Source: Geminicoccus harenae (GTDB lineage Bacteria > Pseudomonadota > Alphaproteobacteria > Geminicoccales > Geminicoccaceae). Taken from it: 64,000 nucleotides of DNA. The stretch is from the NCBI RefSeq assembly GCF_019800005.1, contig NZ_JABGCL010000015.1, forward strand, positions 62,001 to 126,000, given 5' to 3'. Of the stretch, positions 15,107 through 23,840 are shown piece after piece (the first letter of the stretch is position 1; the number at the start of each line of letters is the position of its first letter). Both the position numbers and the translations under genes were made by a program. The notes beneath the pieces are model-generated. The model was not told where the DNA came from and made no database searches. It worked only from the letters and a program-made list of their open reading frames with translations.

Positions 15107-18100
15107 ATGCCGCCAGCCGATTCCCCCGCCGACGCTTCTGCCGATGCGCGCCCGGTGCCGACCGGCCTGCTCGCCGCGCGGCTCCTCCACCTGCTGGCGG
15201 CCGAGCCCACGCCCCTGATCCATGTCGCCGCCGACCTGCGCTCGGCCCGGGCGCTGGCGGCCCTGGCCGGTGCCATGGCGCCGGACCTGCCGGTGGCCGT
15301 GCTGCCGGAATGGGACAGCCTGCCCTACGAGCGCATGCCGCCCTCGGTCGCGGTGATGGGCCAGCGCATGGGCATGCTGCGCTGGTTTTTGGACCAGCGG
15401 GCCCGGCCCCGGCTGGTGCTGGCCACCGCGCCGGCACTCATGCGCCTGGTACCGCCACGCACGGTCTGGGCCGATGCCGGGCTGGAGTTCCGCGTGGGCG
15501 ACCCGGTCGATCTCGACCGGCTGCGGACCGACCTCCTGCGCCAGGGCTATGTGGTGGACGAGCGGGTCGACGAGCCGGGCGAGGCGGCGCTGCGCGGCCA
15601 GGTGATCGACCTGTTCCCCGCGGCGGCCCCGATGCCCTGCCGGATCGAGCACCAGGACGGAAGGATCAGCGAGATCCGCTCCTACGATCCCGTCTCGCAG
15701 CGCTCCGCGGTCGAGACCGACCTGCTGATCGTGGACCCGGCCTCGGAGATCGTGCTGCCCCGGCCAGGGGACGGTGCGGTGCCGGACTTCCCGCGCGGCC
15801 AGGAGCACGAGCTCGCCCGGTTCTATGGCCGGCTGGAGAGCGTGTTCGACTACCTGCCCGATGCCCGGCTGACGCTGCACTCCCATGCCGTGACCCGGGC
15901 CGCCGACTTCCTGGAGCAGGCGGCCGAGGCCTGGCAGGCCCGCCAGGGTCCAGGCGACACCGCACTGCCGCCGGAACAGCTCTTTCTTCAGGAGGATGCG
16001 TGGCGGGAGCGGACGGCGGCCGCCCTGGAGCTGGAGCACCGGACCCGCCCGGACGAGCGCGTCCCCCGCTTCGTCGAGAGCCGGGAAGGCGCCCGGCAGT
16101 TTCGGGCCTTCCTCCAGGCACGGCTGGCCAAGGGGCCAGTCGTGCTCGCCGCAGGCGACCCGCGCCCGCTCCGGACCCTGGCCTCGCGCGCCCGCCAGGC
16201 GACCGGAAGTTCGGCAGCGGCGGCAAAGGACTGGCAGGAGTCGGCTGCCGCGGAGCCGGGGACGCTCCTCACCCTGGCCCTGCCCGTCCGGCACGGCTTC
16301 GTCGACGAGGCTGCCGGCGCCACGGTAATCGCCGCGGCCGACCTGCTCGGCACGCGGGCAGAGTTCGCCCAGGCCGCGACGCCGCAGGCCACCTTGCCGC
16401 TGGGCGAGGTCGATCTCGGCACCGGTGACGTCGTGGTCCATCTCGACCATGGCATGGGGGTGCTGGAAGGGCTGGAGGAGGTCACGCTCGGGGAAGAGGA
16501 GCCCGGCGAGGTGCTGCGCCTGCGCTATGCCGGCGACAAGACCCTGCTGGTGCCGGTGGGCGAGATCGGCCGGATCTGGCGCTATGGCGGCGATCCGGAG
16601 GCGGTGACCCTGGACCGGCTGGACGGCGACGGCTGGGCCAAACGGCGGGCCGGGGTCGAGAACGGCATCCGCGCCACCGCCATGCATCTGGTCGAGCAGG
16701 CCGGCGCGCGTGACCGGGCCAGTGCACCGAAGCTGACCGCACCGGCCCGCGACTATGAGCGTTTCGTCGCCCGCTTCGCCTACCCGCTCACCCCCGATCA
16801 GGCCGCCGCGGAGGCGGCGGTGCTGGCCGATCTCGCGGCGGGGCGGCCGATGGACCGGCTGGTCTGCGGCGATGTCGGCTTCGGCAAGACCGAGATCGCC
16901 CTGCGCGCCGCCGCGGTCACAGTGCTGGCCGGCCGGCAGGTGGCGCTCGCCGCCCCGACCACGGTCCTGGCCCGCCAGCATGCCCGGACCTTCGCCCGTC
17001 GCTTCGCCCATCTGGGCATCGAGGTCGCCCTCCTGTCCCGGCTGGTGAAGCCGGCCGAGGCGCGCAAGGTCAAAGCCGGGCTGGCGGATGGCAGCATCCG
17101 CCTGGTGATCGGCACCCACGCATTGGCCGCCCGCGGCGTGCGCTTCGCCCAGCTGGGCCTCCTGGTGATCGACGAGGAGCAGCGCTTCGGTGCAGCGCAG
17201 AAGGCGAAGCTGCGCGCCCTGGCGGAGGGTGGCGGCCACGTGCTGACCATGACCGCCACCCCGATCCCGCGCACCCTGCAGGCCAGCCTGGTCGGGCTGC
17301 AGGAGCTGAGCCTGATCACCACGCCGCCGGTCCAGCGCCAGCCGATCCGCACCCAGTTGCAGCCCTTCGACGAGGCGGTGCTGCGCGACGCGCTCATGTA
17401 CGAGCGCCAGCGCGGCGGCCAGAGCTTCGTGGTCTGCCCGAGGATCGAGGACATCACGCCCATGGCCGAGCGGCTGGCCCGGATCGTGCCGGAGCTGCGG
17501 GTGGTGGTGGTCCATGGCAAGCTGCCCGCCGACGACGTCGACGCGGCCATGGTGGGCTTCGCCGAGGGCGAGGGCGACCTCCTGCTGGCCACCAACATCA
17601 TCGAGAGCGGCCTGGACGTGCCGCGCGCCAACACCATGCTGGTCTGGCGCCCCGAGCGGTTCGGCCTGGCCCAGCTCCACCAGTTGCGTGGCCGGGTCGG
17701 CCGGGGCAACCGCAGCGCCACCACGTTGCTGCTGACCGACCCCGACCACCCGCCCGTCCCCGCGGCGGAGAAGCGGCTTCGCACCCTGGAGGCGCTGGAC
17801 CGGCTGGGGGCGGGCTTTGCGATCAGCGCGCGCGACCTGGACCTGCGCGGGGCCGGCGACCTGATCGGCGAGGAGCAGGCCGGGCACGTCACCACGCTGG
17901 GCCTGGGCCTGTACCAGCATCTGCTGGACCGGGCGCTGCGCCGGGTACGCGGCGAGGACGTGGCCGACGACTGGCTGCCGGAGCTGCATCTGGGCGTCAC
18001 TGGCCGGATCCCGGCCGACTACGTGCCCGAGCCCGACATGCGCATCGATCTCTATGCAAGGGCGGCGCAGGTGGCGGACGGAGCCGATGTCGAGGCGTTC

Positions 18101-18403
18101 CTGGCCGAGCTGGAGGACCGGTTCGGCCCGGTGCCGGCGGGCATGACCCGGCTGTTGGCCCAGGCCCGCATCCTGGCCGCCTGCCGCCGCCTCGGCATCG
18201 GCCGCGTGGATGCCGGGCCGCAGGGCCTGGCGCTCACCCTGCGCGACGAGGCACCGGTGCCGGCCCTGCCCGGCTGGAGCCGGAAGGACCGGCGCCTCGT
18301 GCTGGCCCAGGCCATCGAGGATCCCGAGGAACGGCTGGAGTTGCTCCTGGCGGCGCTGGAAGCGGGGGCCGAATCCCCGGAGGAGCCGCCTGCCACCGCG
18401 TGA
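15107..18403 (+). CDS. Mfd-like transcription-repair coupling factor helicase (possible paralogue)
   Basis: At 1098 residues this has the Mfd domain order: a UvrB-like N-terminal module (PEWDSLPYERMPPS), a CarD-like RNA polymerase-interacting domain near residues 435-485 (GDVVVHLDHGMGVLEGLE), then superfamily 2 helicase motifs. These include Walker A GDVGFGKT (588-595), Walker B DEEQRFG, TATPIPRT and RGRVGRGN. It is somewhat short, and positions such as DEEQRFG and TLQASLVGLQEL depart from the usual alphaproteobacterial form I recall (DEEQHFG). It may therefore be a second Mfd-like protein rather than the main one; the window cannot decide. It starts 28 bases after the P450 stop. Confidence 0.85.
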   Translation: MPPADSPADASADARPVPTGLLAARLLHLLAAEPTPLIHVAADLRSARALAALAGAMAPDLPVAVLPEWDSLPYERMPPSVAVMGQRMGMLRWFLDQRARPRLVLATAPALMRLVPPRTVWADAGLEFRVGDPVDLDRLRTDLLRQGYVVDERVDEPGEAALRGQVIDLFPAAAPMPCRIEHQDGRISEIRSYDPVSQRSAVETDLLIVDPASEIVLPRPGDGAVPDFPRGQEHELARFYGRLESVFDYLPDARLTLHSHAVTRAADFLEQAAEAWQARQGPGDTALPPEQLFLQEDAWRERTAAALELEHRTRPDERVPRFVESREGARQFRAFLQARLAKGPVVLAAGDPRPLRTLASRARQATGSSAAAAKDWQESAAAEPGTLLTLALPVRHGFVDEAAGATVIAAADLLGTRAEFAQAATPQATLPLGEVDLGTGDVVVHLDHGMGVLEGLEEVTLGEEEPGEVLRLRYAGDKTLLVPVGEIGRIWRYGGDPEAVTLDRLDGDGWAKRRAGVENGIRATAMHLVEQAGARDRASAPKLTAPARDYERFVARFAYPLTPDQAAAEAAVLADLAAGRPMDRLVCGDVGFGKTEIALRAAAVTVLAGRQVALAAPTTVLARQHARTFARRFAHLGIEVALLSRLVKPAEARKVKAGLADGSIRLVIGTHALAARGVRFAQLGLLVIDEEQRFGAAQKAKLRALAEGGGHVLTMTATPIPRTLQASLVGLQELSLITTPPVQRQPIRTQLQPFDEAVLRDALMYERQRGGQSFVVCPRIEDITPMAERLARIVPELRVVVVHGKLPADDVDAAMVGFAEGEGDLLLATNIIESGLDVPRANTMLVWRPERFGLAQLHQLRGRVGRGNRSATTLLLTDPDHPPVPAAEKRLRTLEALDRLGAGFAISARDLDLRGAGDLIGEEQAGHVTTLGLGLYQHLLDRALRRVRGEDVADDWLPELHLGVTGRIPADYVPEPDMRIDLYARAAQVADGADVEAFLAELEDRFGPVPAGMTRLLAQARILAACRRLGIGRVDAGPQGLALTLRDEAPVPALPGWSRKDRRLVLAQAIEDPEERLELLLAALEAGAESPEEPPATA

Positions 18404-18410
18404 GCAGGAC

Positions 18411-18436
18411 GGAACTCCGCCCGCCCGGTGCCGGTT
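18411..18436 (+). promoter_or_regulatory. EcfG-like promoter before the YsnF/YflT-like stress gene
   Basis: GGAAC (18411-18415), 17 bases, then GGTT (18433-18436): one base off the EcfG consensus. It lies between the helicase stop and the stress gene, with the -10 about 34 bases before the ATG at 18470. Confidence 0.5.
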
Positions 18437-18469
18437 CCCTTCAAGGGATCAATCAGGGCGAGGCAGGCC

Positions 18470-18844
18470 ATGAGCAGAGCGATCACGGCGATCTTCGCGA
18501 CCCGCGCTGCAGCGGAGCGCGCCCGCGACAGCATCGTGGCCCTGGGCGTGGCACCGGATGCGGTGCTGGTCCGGGGCGGGGAAGACCGGGAGGGCGGTGC
18601 CGACCACGGCTTCTGGCGCAACCTGTTCGAGACCTTCATCCCGCACAGCGAGCATCCGTCCTACCTGGAAGGCATGCGCGCCGGCTCCTTCGTCGTGGCG
18701 GCAGAGGTGCCCGAGGCGCAGGTAGCCGCGGTGGAACGCCTCCTGGACGACCAGGGGAGCTGTGTGGCCGGCGGTGCCGGCTGCGCGGTCGGCAGCACCA
18801 TGGGCTCGCGGGTGCGCAGCTACGGGCGCAGCCGCCAGGGCTGA
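18470..18844 (+). CDS. YsnF/YflT-like general stress protein
   Basis: This 124-residue protein begins MSRAITAIFATRAAAERARD, the compact alpha/beta domain found at the N-terminus of YsnF and YflT/GSP17M-type stress proteins, followed by DHGFWRNLFETFIPHSE and SYLEGMRAGSFVVAAEV. The C-terminus is a short Gly/Ser/Arg tail; no PRC-barrel or DUF2382 domain follows, so it is a stand-alone version. The start at 18470 fits the domain boundary; an earlier in-frame start at 18428 would overlap the promoter. The EcfG-like promoter just upstream supports a general-stress role. Its biochemical activity is unknown. Confidence 0.75.
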   Translation: MSRAITAIFATRAAAERARDSIVALGVAPDAVLVRGGEDREGGADHGFWRNLFETFIPHSEHPSYLEGMRAGSFVVAAEVPEAQVAAVERLLDDQGSCVAGGAGCAVGSTMGSRVRSYGRSRQG

Positions 18845-18887
18845 CCCGGCCGACTTTTTAGGCGCTGCCGACACGATTCCTGCCCCA

Positions 18888-18914
18888 CCCGGCGGCCAGG
18901 CTGGCCCCGCCGGG
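18888..18914 (+). terminator. Strong GC hairpin, possible terminator or attenuator
   Basis: CCCGGCGG (18888-18895) pairs with CCGCCGGG (18907-18914), and an inner CCAG/CTGG can extend the stem. No T-run follows, so intrinsic termination is uncertain. It lies between the stress gene and the amidase gene. Confidence 0.35.
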
Positions 18915-18943
18915 GGCTTCGCACGGCCCGAGCTGGCCAATGG

Positions 18944-18958
18944 CGTAACGGCGTTACG
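18944..18958. promoter_or_regulatory. 15-bp palindrome CGTAACGGCGTTACG, possible operator
   Basis: Perfect dyad symmetry around a central G, about 75 bases upstream of the amidase start. No regulator gene is adjacent, so the binding protein is unknown. Confidence 0.35.
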
Positions 18959-19033
18959 GACTCTAAGGTCGCCGCCGTCCCGGCCCTCCGGGAACAGCCC
19001 TCGAGCGATGCCGTGCGAAGCAGGAGAACAAAG

Positions 19034-20482
19034 TTGGCAAGGGTGACGAAGGACCTGGTTGGGCTCTATGCGGACAGCGATGCGCTGGCGCTGGCCGACC
19101 TGGTCAAGAAGAAGGAAGTGACGCCCAGCGAGCTGGTCGAGACCGCGATCCAGATCATCGAGGACATCGATCCCAAGCTCAACGCGGTGGTGATCAAGAA
19201 TTACGAGATCGGCCGCGCGGCGGCGCAGTCCGAGCCCAAGGGTCCGTTCGGCGGCGTGCCGTTCCTGCTCAAGAACATCGGCTCGCACTGGGAGGGTACC
19301 CGTGTCGATGGCGGCATGGAGTATCTGAAGGACTATGTCTGCGCCTACGACTCCACCCTGTCGTCCCGCATCAAGGAGGCCGGCTTCCTCCTGCTCGGCC
19401 GCACGAACTCGCCCGAGGGCGGCTGGTGCATCGCGACCGAGCCGCGCTTCTACGGCAAGACGCTGAACCCCTGGAACCCGGAGCGCACGCCCGGCGGCTC
19501 CAGCGGCGGTGCCGCGGCGGCGGTGGTGAGCGGCATGGTGCCGCTGGCCGAGGCCTCGGACGGCGGCGGCTCGATCCGGGTGCCGGCGTCCTGCTGCGGC
19601 GTGGTCGGCCTCAAGCCCTCGCGCGGCCGGATCACCTATGGCCCAGCCGATGCCGACTTCTGGTTCGGCTCGGTCTACACCTTCGCCTGCACCCGCACGG
19701 TGCGCGATACCGCGGCCTATCTGGACGCGACGGCCGGCTGGGGTGCTGGCGACCCCTACACGCCGCCCGTCCCCGAGAAGAGCTGGCTGGAGCTGGCGCA
19801 GGCGGCACCAAGGCCGCTGAAGATCGGCTTCACCCTGGACGCGCCGTTCGGCGAGCCGCTCGCACCCGAGGTCGCCCAGGCGGTCAGGGAGACGGCGAGC
19901 CTGCTGGAGGGCATGGGCCACAAGCTCGAGCCCTACACGGTCAAGTTCGACCTGGAGAAGGCCTGGTGGGACTATAACGACATCATCGCCGTCGAGATGG
20001 CCAATGCCATGGACCAGTCGGCGGCGCTGGTCGGCCGGCCGATCGAGCAGCACGAGCTGGCGGCCTTCAACTGGACGATGTTCGAGTACGCCAAGACGCT
20101 GTCCGCCAAGCAGTACTCGGCCAGCATCGCCGGGATCCGCAAGGCCAACCAGCAGCTGGGCATCGAGCTGAACCAGTTCGACGCGTTCCTGACCCCGGTG
20201 CTGACCCAGCCGCCGCGGCCGGTCGGCTACTGGTCGATGGAGGACGGTGACCGCAAGCGCTATCTCGCCCGCTGGTCGGACGCGGCCTACATGTTCGCCT
20301 TCAACATCTCCGGCCTGCCGGCGATCTCACTGCCGAGCACGACGTTCGCCAACAATACGCCGATCGGCATCCAGTTCGTCGGCCGCATGGGCGACGAGGC
20401 GACCCTCCTGAACCTGGCCACCCAGGTCGAGCAGGCGCGCCCCTGGATCGGCAAGAAGCCGCCGATCCACGCCACCGCCTGA
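19034..20482 (+). CDS. Amidase-signature family hydrolase
   Basis: The 482-residue protein shows the amidase signature: catalytic Lys in GVPFLLKNIG, the Ser-rich loop TPGGSSGGAAAA, and the nucleophile region ASDGGGSIRVPAS, giving the Ser-cisSer-Lys triad. It hydrolyses an amide bond; the substrate (aliphatic, aryl or peptide amide) cannot be predicted. No gatB or gatC is near, so it is not the tRNA amidotransferase subunit. I choose the TTG at 19034 because AGGAG lies 7 bases upstream; an in-frame GTG at 19013 lacks a ribosome site. It is monocistronic, with hairpins on both sides. Confidence 0.88.
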   Translation: MARVTKDLVGLYADSDALALADLVKKKEVTPSELVETAIQIIEDIDPKLNAVVIKNYEIGRAAAQSEPKGPFGGVPFLLKNIGSHWEGTRVDGGMEYLKDYVCAYDSTLSSRIKEAGFLLLGRTNSPEGGWCIATEPRFYGKTLNPWNPERTPGGSSGGAAAAVVSGMVPLAEASDGGGSIRVPASCCGVVGLKPSRGRITYGPADADFWFGSVYTFACTRTVRDTAAYLDATAGWGAGDPYTPPVPEKSWLELAQAAPRPLKIGFTLDAPFGEPLAPEVAQAVRETASLLEGMGHKLEPYTVKFDLEKAWWDYNDIIAVEMANAMDQSAALVGRPIEQHELAAFNWTMFEYAKTLSAKQYSASIAGIRKANQQLGIELNQFDAFLTPVLTQPPRPVGYWSMEDGDRKRYLARWSDAAYMFAFNISGLPAISLPSTTFANNTPIGIQFVGRMGDEATLLNLATQVEQARPWIGKKPPIHATA

Positions 20483-20494
20483 CCTCCGGCATCC

Positions 20495-20523
20495 CCGGGT
20501 TCTGCCCCTCCGGCAGGACCCGG
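20495..20523 (+). terminator. 12-bp hairpin after the amidase gene
   Basis: CCGGGTTCTGCC (20495-20506) pairs with GGCAGGACCCGG (20512-20523), with one G-U pair and a 5-base loop. It starts 12 bases after the stop. No T-run follows, so it may be a Rho-assisted or imperfect terminator. Confidence 0.45.
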
Positions 20524-20590
20524 ATCGCGGCCATGGCCGGCCCTCCTGCCGGCTGCTAGGAGTTCTCCTTCTGTTCTTAGAGGAGACCGC

Positions 20591-21850
20591 ATGGCCCGCC
20601 GCGCCGGCAGCGCCGACCTGCCCCTGCACCATGGACGGGTGCCGGCCTGGCTCGGCCAGCGGATGAGCCGGCTGGGCGCCGTGATCGCCGAGGCGATCAT
20701 CCACCATTACGGCCGCGACGAGTTCCTGCGCCGCCTGGCCCACCCGTTCTGGTTCCAGTCCTTCGGCGCCGTCATGGGCATGGACTGGCACTCCTCAGGC
20801 ATCACCACCAGCGTGCTGGGCGCGCTCAAGCGGGGGCTGGCGCCGCTGGAGAACGAGCTGGGCCTGCGCGTCTGCGGCGGGCGCGGCAGCCATTCCCGGC
20901 GCACGCCCGAGGAGCTGGCCGCGTTCGGTGCCCGGACCGGGCTGGACGGGGCGGCCCTGGCCCATGCCAGCCGCTTGGTCGCCAAGGTCGACAGTGCCGC
21001 CGTGCAGGACGGCTTCGACCTCTATCTGCACGGCTTCGTGGTGGCCGATGACGGCCGGTGGGTGGTCGTGCAGCAGGGGATGAACGGGATCAGCCGCACC
21101 GCGCGGCGCTACCACTGGCTGTCGGAACATCTCCAGAGCTTCGTCGAAGCGCCGCACAGCGCCATCGACGGCCCGAACCGGGGCCGGATCGTCAACCTGA
21201 CCGACCGGCGCGCCGCAGTCTCGCGCCGCCACCAGGTCGGGCTGCTCGGGGAGCTGGGCCCGGACCGCATCGCCCGCGAGGCCGCCATCCTCCAGGCCCG
21301 GCGGGCCCGGCCGGCACCGCCGCCGGAAGCGCCACTCCTGCCTCATCTGGTCATGCCGGAGCACCATGACGTGCGGCCCAAGGACGTGCTGATCCGCCGC
21401 CTGCATGGCGCGCTCGCCGCCGCGGCCGACCGGGGCCCGGCGGACTTCGCCGATCTCCTGCTGGTGCCGGGCGTGGGTGCCCGCACCGTGGCGGCACTCG
21501 CCATGGTCGCGGAAGTCGTGCACGGCGCGCCCTGCCGCTTTGCCGATCCCGCCCGCTTCTCGCTGGCCCATGGCGGCAAGGACCGCCACCCCTACCCCGT
21601 GCCTAGCCGGGTCTACGACCAGACCATCACGGTCATGAAGGATGCGGTGAGCAGGGCCAGGCTCGGCAATGACGAGCGGCTGGCGGCACTGGCCCGGCTG
21701 GACCAGCAGGCACGAGCCCTGGAGACGAGCGCCACCGGCCCGTCCCTGCCGGCGTTCACGGCCGGCGAGCGTCACCGCTCGCACGCGCTGGGCGGCCGCA
21801 GCGTGTTCGGCTGGGAGCCGGAGCCGAAGTCAGCCGGGTCCGGCGGCTGA
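20591..21850 (+). CDS. DUF763 domain-containing protein
   Basis: The 419-residue protein matches DUF763: N-terminal GSADLPLHHGRVPAWL, then HPFWFQSFGAVMGMDWHSSG and TSVLGALKRGL. Near residues 295-310 the stretch LLLVPGVGARTVAALAMVA is a helix-hairpin-helix motif, suggesting contact with DNA or RNA. The family is found in bacteria and archaea, and no function is established that I know of. The ATG at 20591 is supported by AGAGGAG a few bases upstream. It stands alone between the amidase and the tRNA gene. A nucleic-acid-processing role is only an inference from the helix-hairpin-helix. Confidence 0.85.
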   Translation: MARRAGSADLPLHHGRVPAWLGQRMSRLGAVIAEAIIHHYGRDEFLRRLAHPFWFQSFGAVMGMDWHSSGITTSVLGALKRGLAPLENELGLRVCGGRGSHSRRTPEELAAFGARTGLDGAALAHASRLVAKVDSAAVQDGFDLYLHGFVVADDGRWVVVQQGMNGISRTARRYHWLSEHLQSFVEAPHSAIDGPNRGRIVNLTDRRAAVSRRHQVGLLGELGPDRIAREAAILQARRARPAPPPEAPLLPHLVMPEHHDVRPKDVLIRRLHGALAAAADRGPADFADLLLVPGVGARTVAALAMVAEVVHGAPCRFADPARFSLAHGGKDRHPYPVPSRVYDQTITVMKDAVSRARLGNDERLAALARLDQQARALETSATGPSLPAFTAGERHRSHALGGRSVFGWEPEPKSAGSGG

Positions 21851-21885
21851 GATCACCGCCAGCAGCGGCACGGCATGATGCGGTG

Positions 21886-21902
21886 GGCCGGCAATGCCGG
21901 CC
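21886..21902 (+). terminator. Hairpin GGCCGGC-AAT-GCCGGCC downstream of the DUF763 gene
   Basis: A perfect 7-bp stem with a 3-base loop, 36 bases after the DUF763 stop. There is no T-run. It lies between convergent transcripts (DUF763 on plus, tRNA-Gly on minus) and could stop either. Confidence 0.35.
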
Positions 21903-21994
21903 TACGACAACGACAGATGAAGGAAAGCAGCCACCAAGCAGCCGGCACGGCTTTCGCCGCGTCACACAAACCGTCGGTGGTCCGGAAGAGATAT

Positions 21995-22069
21995 TGGAGC
22001 GGGCGAAGGGATTCGAACCCTCGACCCCAACCTTGGCAAGGTTGTGCTCTACCCCTGAGCTACGCCCGC
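21995..22069 (-). tRNA. tRNA-Gly, anticodon GCC, CCA encoded
   Basis: On the minus strand the 75-base sequence starts GCGGGCG and folds as a cloverleaf. The 7-bp acceptor stem pairs GCGGGCG with CGCCCGC, the D arm contains GCTCAGGGGTAGAGC, and the anticodon stem CAACC/GGTTG holds loop TTGCCAA (GCC). The T arm contains GGTTCGAATCC. The discriminator base T is followed by an encoded CCA. It reads Gly codons GGC and GGT and is transcribed away from cnoX. Confidence 0.97.
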
Positions 22070-22236
22070 GTCCTTGGGTGGCGCGGTGATTAGACGGAAA
22101 ATCCGGCGTCTGCAAGCCCTTCTTCGCACCGAATGCGGAACCCTTGTATCGCCTCCTGGACGCCGCCATCTTCCAGGGGCGCGGCAGGGGCATGGCCCGT
22201 TGCCGTTGTTTTGGTTCCCTTCCCTGGTGAGGCGTC

Positions 22237-23175
22237 ATGGCGTTGTTCGGCACCGGTACGGCTCCGGCTCCCGCACAAGCAAGCGGCGACGACTGGATCG
22301 TCGAAGGCAGCATCGCGACCTTCGCCAAGGACGTCATCCAGTCGCCCGTGCCGGTCCTGGTCGACTTCTGGGCGACCTGGTGCGGCCCGTGCAAGCAGCT
22401 CACCCCCACGCTCGAGAAGGTGGTCCGGGGTGCCCGCGGCAAGGTGCGGCTGGTCAAGATCGACATCGACAAGAATCCGGAGCTGGCGCAGCAGTTCCGC
22501 ATCCAGTCGGTCCCGACCGTCTATGCCTTCGTCGGCGGCCAGCCGGTCACCGGCTTCCAGGGCGCCCAGCCCGAAAGCCAGATCAAGGCGCTGGTCGACC
22601 AGCTCCTGAAGATGGCGGGCGGCGCCGCCGGTGCTGCCGGCGGCGAGGACGAGGTGCAGGTGGCCCTCGCCGAGGCCAAGTCCATGGCCGAGGCGGGCGA
22701 CGTGCAGGGTGCCGCTGCCCTCTACAGCCAGATCCTCCAGCTCGAGCCGGAGAATGCCGCGGCGCTCGGCGGCCTCGCCCGCAGCCTGGTGACGCTCGGC
22801 GACTTCGCCAGTGCCGAGGAGGTGCTGGGCCAGGTGCCGGCCTCGCTCGCCAACAATGCCGAGATCACCGGGGCCAAGGCCGCCCTGGCACTCGCCAAGG
22901 AGTCCGGCGAGCTGGGCGATCCGGTGGCGCTGGCGGCCAGGGTCGAGGCCGATCCCGACGACCATGACGCGCGCTGCAAGCTGGCGACGCTGATGTTCCT
23001 GCGCGGCCAGGTCGAGCAGGCGATGGACCAGCTCCTGACCGTGATCCGCCGCGACCGCGCCTGGGAGGACGAGCGCGCGCGCAAGCAGCTCGTGAAGTTC
23101 TTCGACGTGCTGGGCCTGCAGCATCCCGCCACGCTCAAGGGCCGCCGCCAGCTGAGCTCGGTGCTGTTCTCCTGA
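22237..23175 (+). CDS. cnoX: CnoX/YbbN-type thioredoxin-TPR chaperedoxin
   Basis: The 312-residue protein has a thioredoxin domain (residues 20-130) with an intact WCGPC active site at 48-52 and cis-Pro in SVPTVYAF, followed by tetratricopeptide-type helices to the C-terminus. This is the layout of CnoX (YbbN), which protects proteins from oxidation and hands them to folding chaperones. E. coli CnoX has lost one cysteine; here both are present, so redox activity is expected, as reported for alphaproteobacterial CnoX. It is the first gene of a long operon, and its stop overlaps the next start (TGATG). Confidence 0.92.
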   Translation: MALFGTGTAPAPAQASGDDWIVEGSIATFAKDVIQSPVPVLVDFWATWCGPCKQLTPTLEKVVRGARGKVRLVKIDIDKNPELAQQFRIQSVPTVYAFVGGQPVTGFQGAQPESQIKALVDQLLKMAGGAAGAAGGEDEVQVALAEAKSMAEAGDVQGAAALYSQILQLEPENAAALGGLARSLVTLGDFASAEEVLGQVPASLANNAEITGAKAALALAKESGELGDPVALAARVEADPDDHDARCKLATLMFLRGQVEQAMDQLLTVIRRDRAWEDERARKQLVKFFDVLGLQHPATLKGRRQLSSVLFS

Positions 23176-23822
23176 TGGCGCTGTCGGTCGAGAGCCTGCC
23201 GGTCCACTTCCCGGTGTTCCCGCTCACCGGCGCCCTCCTGCTGCCGGGTGGCAACCTGCCGCTCAACATCTTCGAGCCGCGCTACCTGGCGATGGTCCGT
23301 GACGCCATGCAGACCCACAAGATCATCGGCATGGTGCAGCCCCGGCCCGACCAGGAGCGCGAGCCGACGCCGCAGATCTACGGGATCGGCTGCGCCGGGC
23401 GGATCACCCATTTCGAGGAAACCGACGACCGCTTCCTGATCGCCCTCACCGGTGTGTGCCGGTTCGACGTGGTCGAGGAGCTGGACTGCGGCACGCCGTA
23501 CCGGCAGGTGCGCGCCGACTTCAACCGGTGGATGGGCGACCTGGAGCCGGTCGAGCCCTCGGGCGCCCTGCGTACCGCACTGCTGGACGCGCTCCGGCAG
23601 TTCCTGGACGCCCACGAGCTGTCCGCCGAATGGTCCGGCATCGAGCAGGCGCCGATGTCGGGGCTCGTCACCTCGCTCGCGATGATCTGCCCGTTCGAGC
23701 CGTCGGAGAAGCAGGCCCTGCTGGAAGCGCCCGACCTCAACCGGCAGACCGAGATCCTGACCGCACTCATGCAGATGGATGCGCGCACCACGCCCGGCGG
23801 CGCACCCACCCAGATGCACTGA
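23175..23822 (+). CDS. LON peptidase substrate-binding-domain protein
   Basis: The 215 residues are essentially a Lon N-terminal domain: FPVFPLTGALLLPGGNLPLNIFEPRY at the start (typical PLxxxVLFPG-like strand), then MVQPRPDQE, GIGCAGRITHFEE and a C-terminal helical part. There is no AAA or protease domain, so it is a stand-alone substrate-recognition module. Such genes regularly sit next to cnoX and Trm112-family genes in alphaproteobacteria, suggesting a shared protein-quality role. The TGATG junction couples it to cnoX. Confidence 0.9.
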   Translation: MALSVESLPVHFPVFPLTGALLLPGGNLPLNIFEPRYLAMVRDAMQTHKIIGMVQPRPDQEREPTPQIYGIGCAGRITHFEETDDRFLIALTGVCRFDVVEELDCGTPYRQVRADFNRWMGDLEPVEPSGALRTALLDALRQFLDAHELSAEWSGIEQAPMSGLVTSLAMICPFEPSEKQALLEAPDLNRQTEILTALMQMDARTTPGGAPTQMH

Positions 23823-23840
23823 CGGAGAAGCCCGCTTCCG

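Noticed and set aside
15047..17989. A 980-codon minus-strand open frame over the Mfd-like gene
   Set aside because: Antisense shadow; His/Gln/Gly-rich sequence with no recognisable domain.
18991..19015. GGAAC-N16-CGTG as an EcfG promoter for the amidase
   Set aside because: The -10 is off by one base and the implied start would fall within or at the ribosome site, leaving almost no leader.
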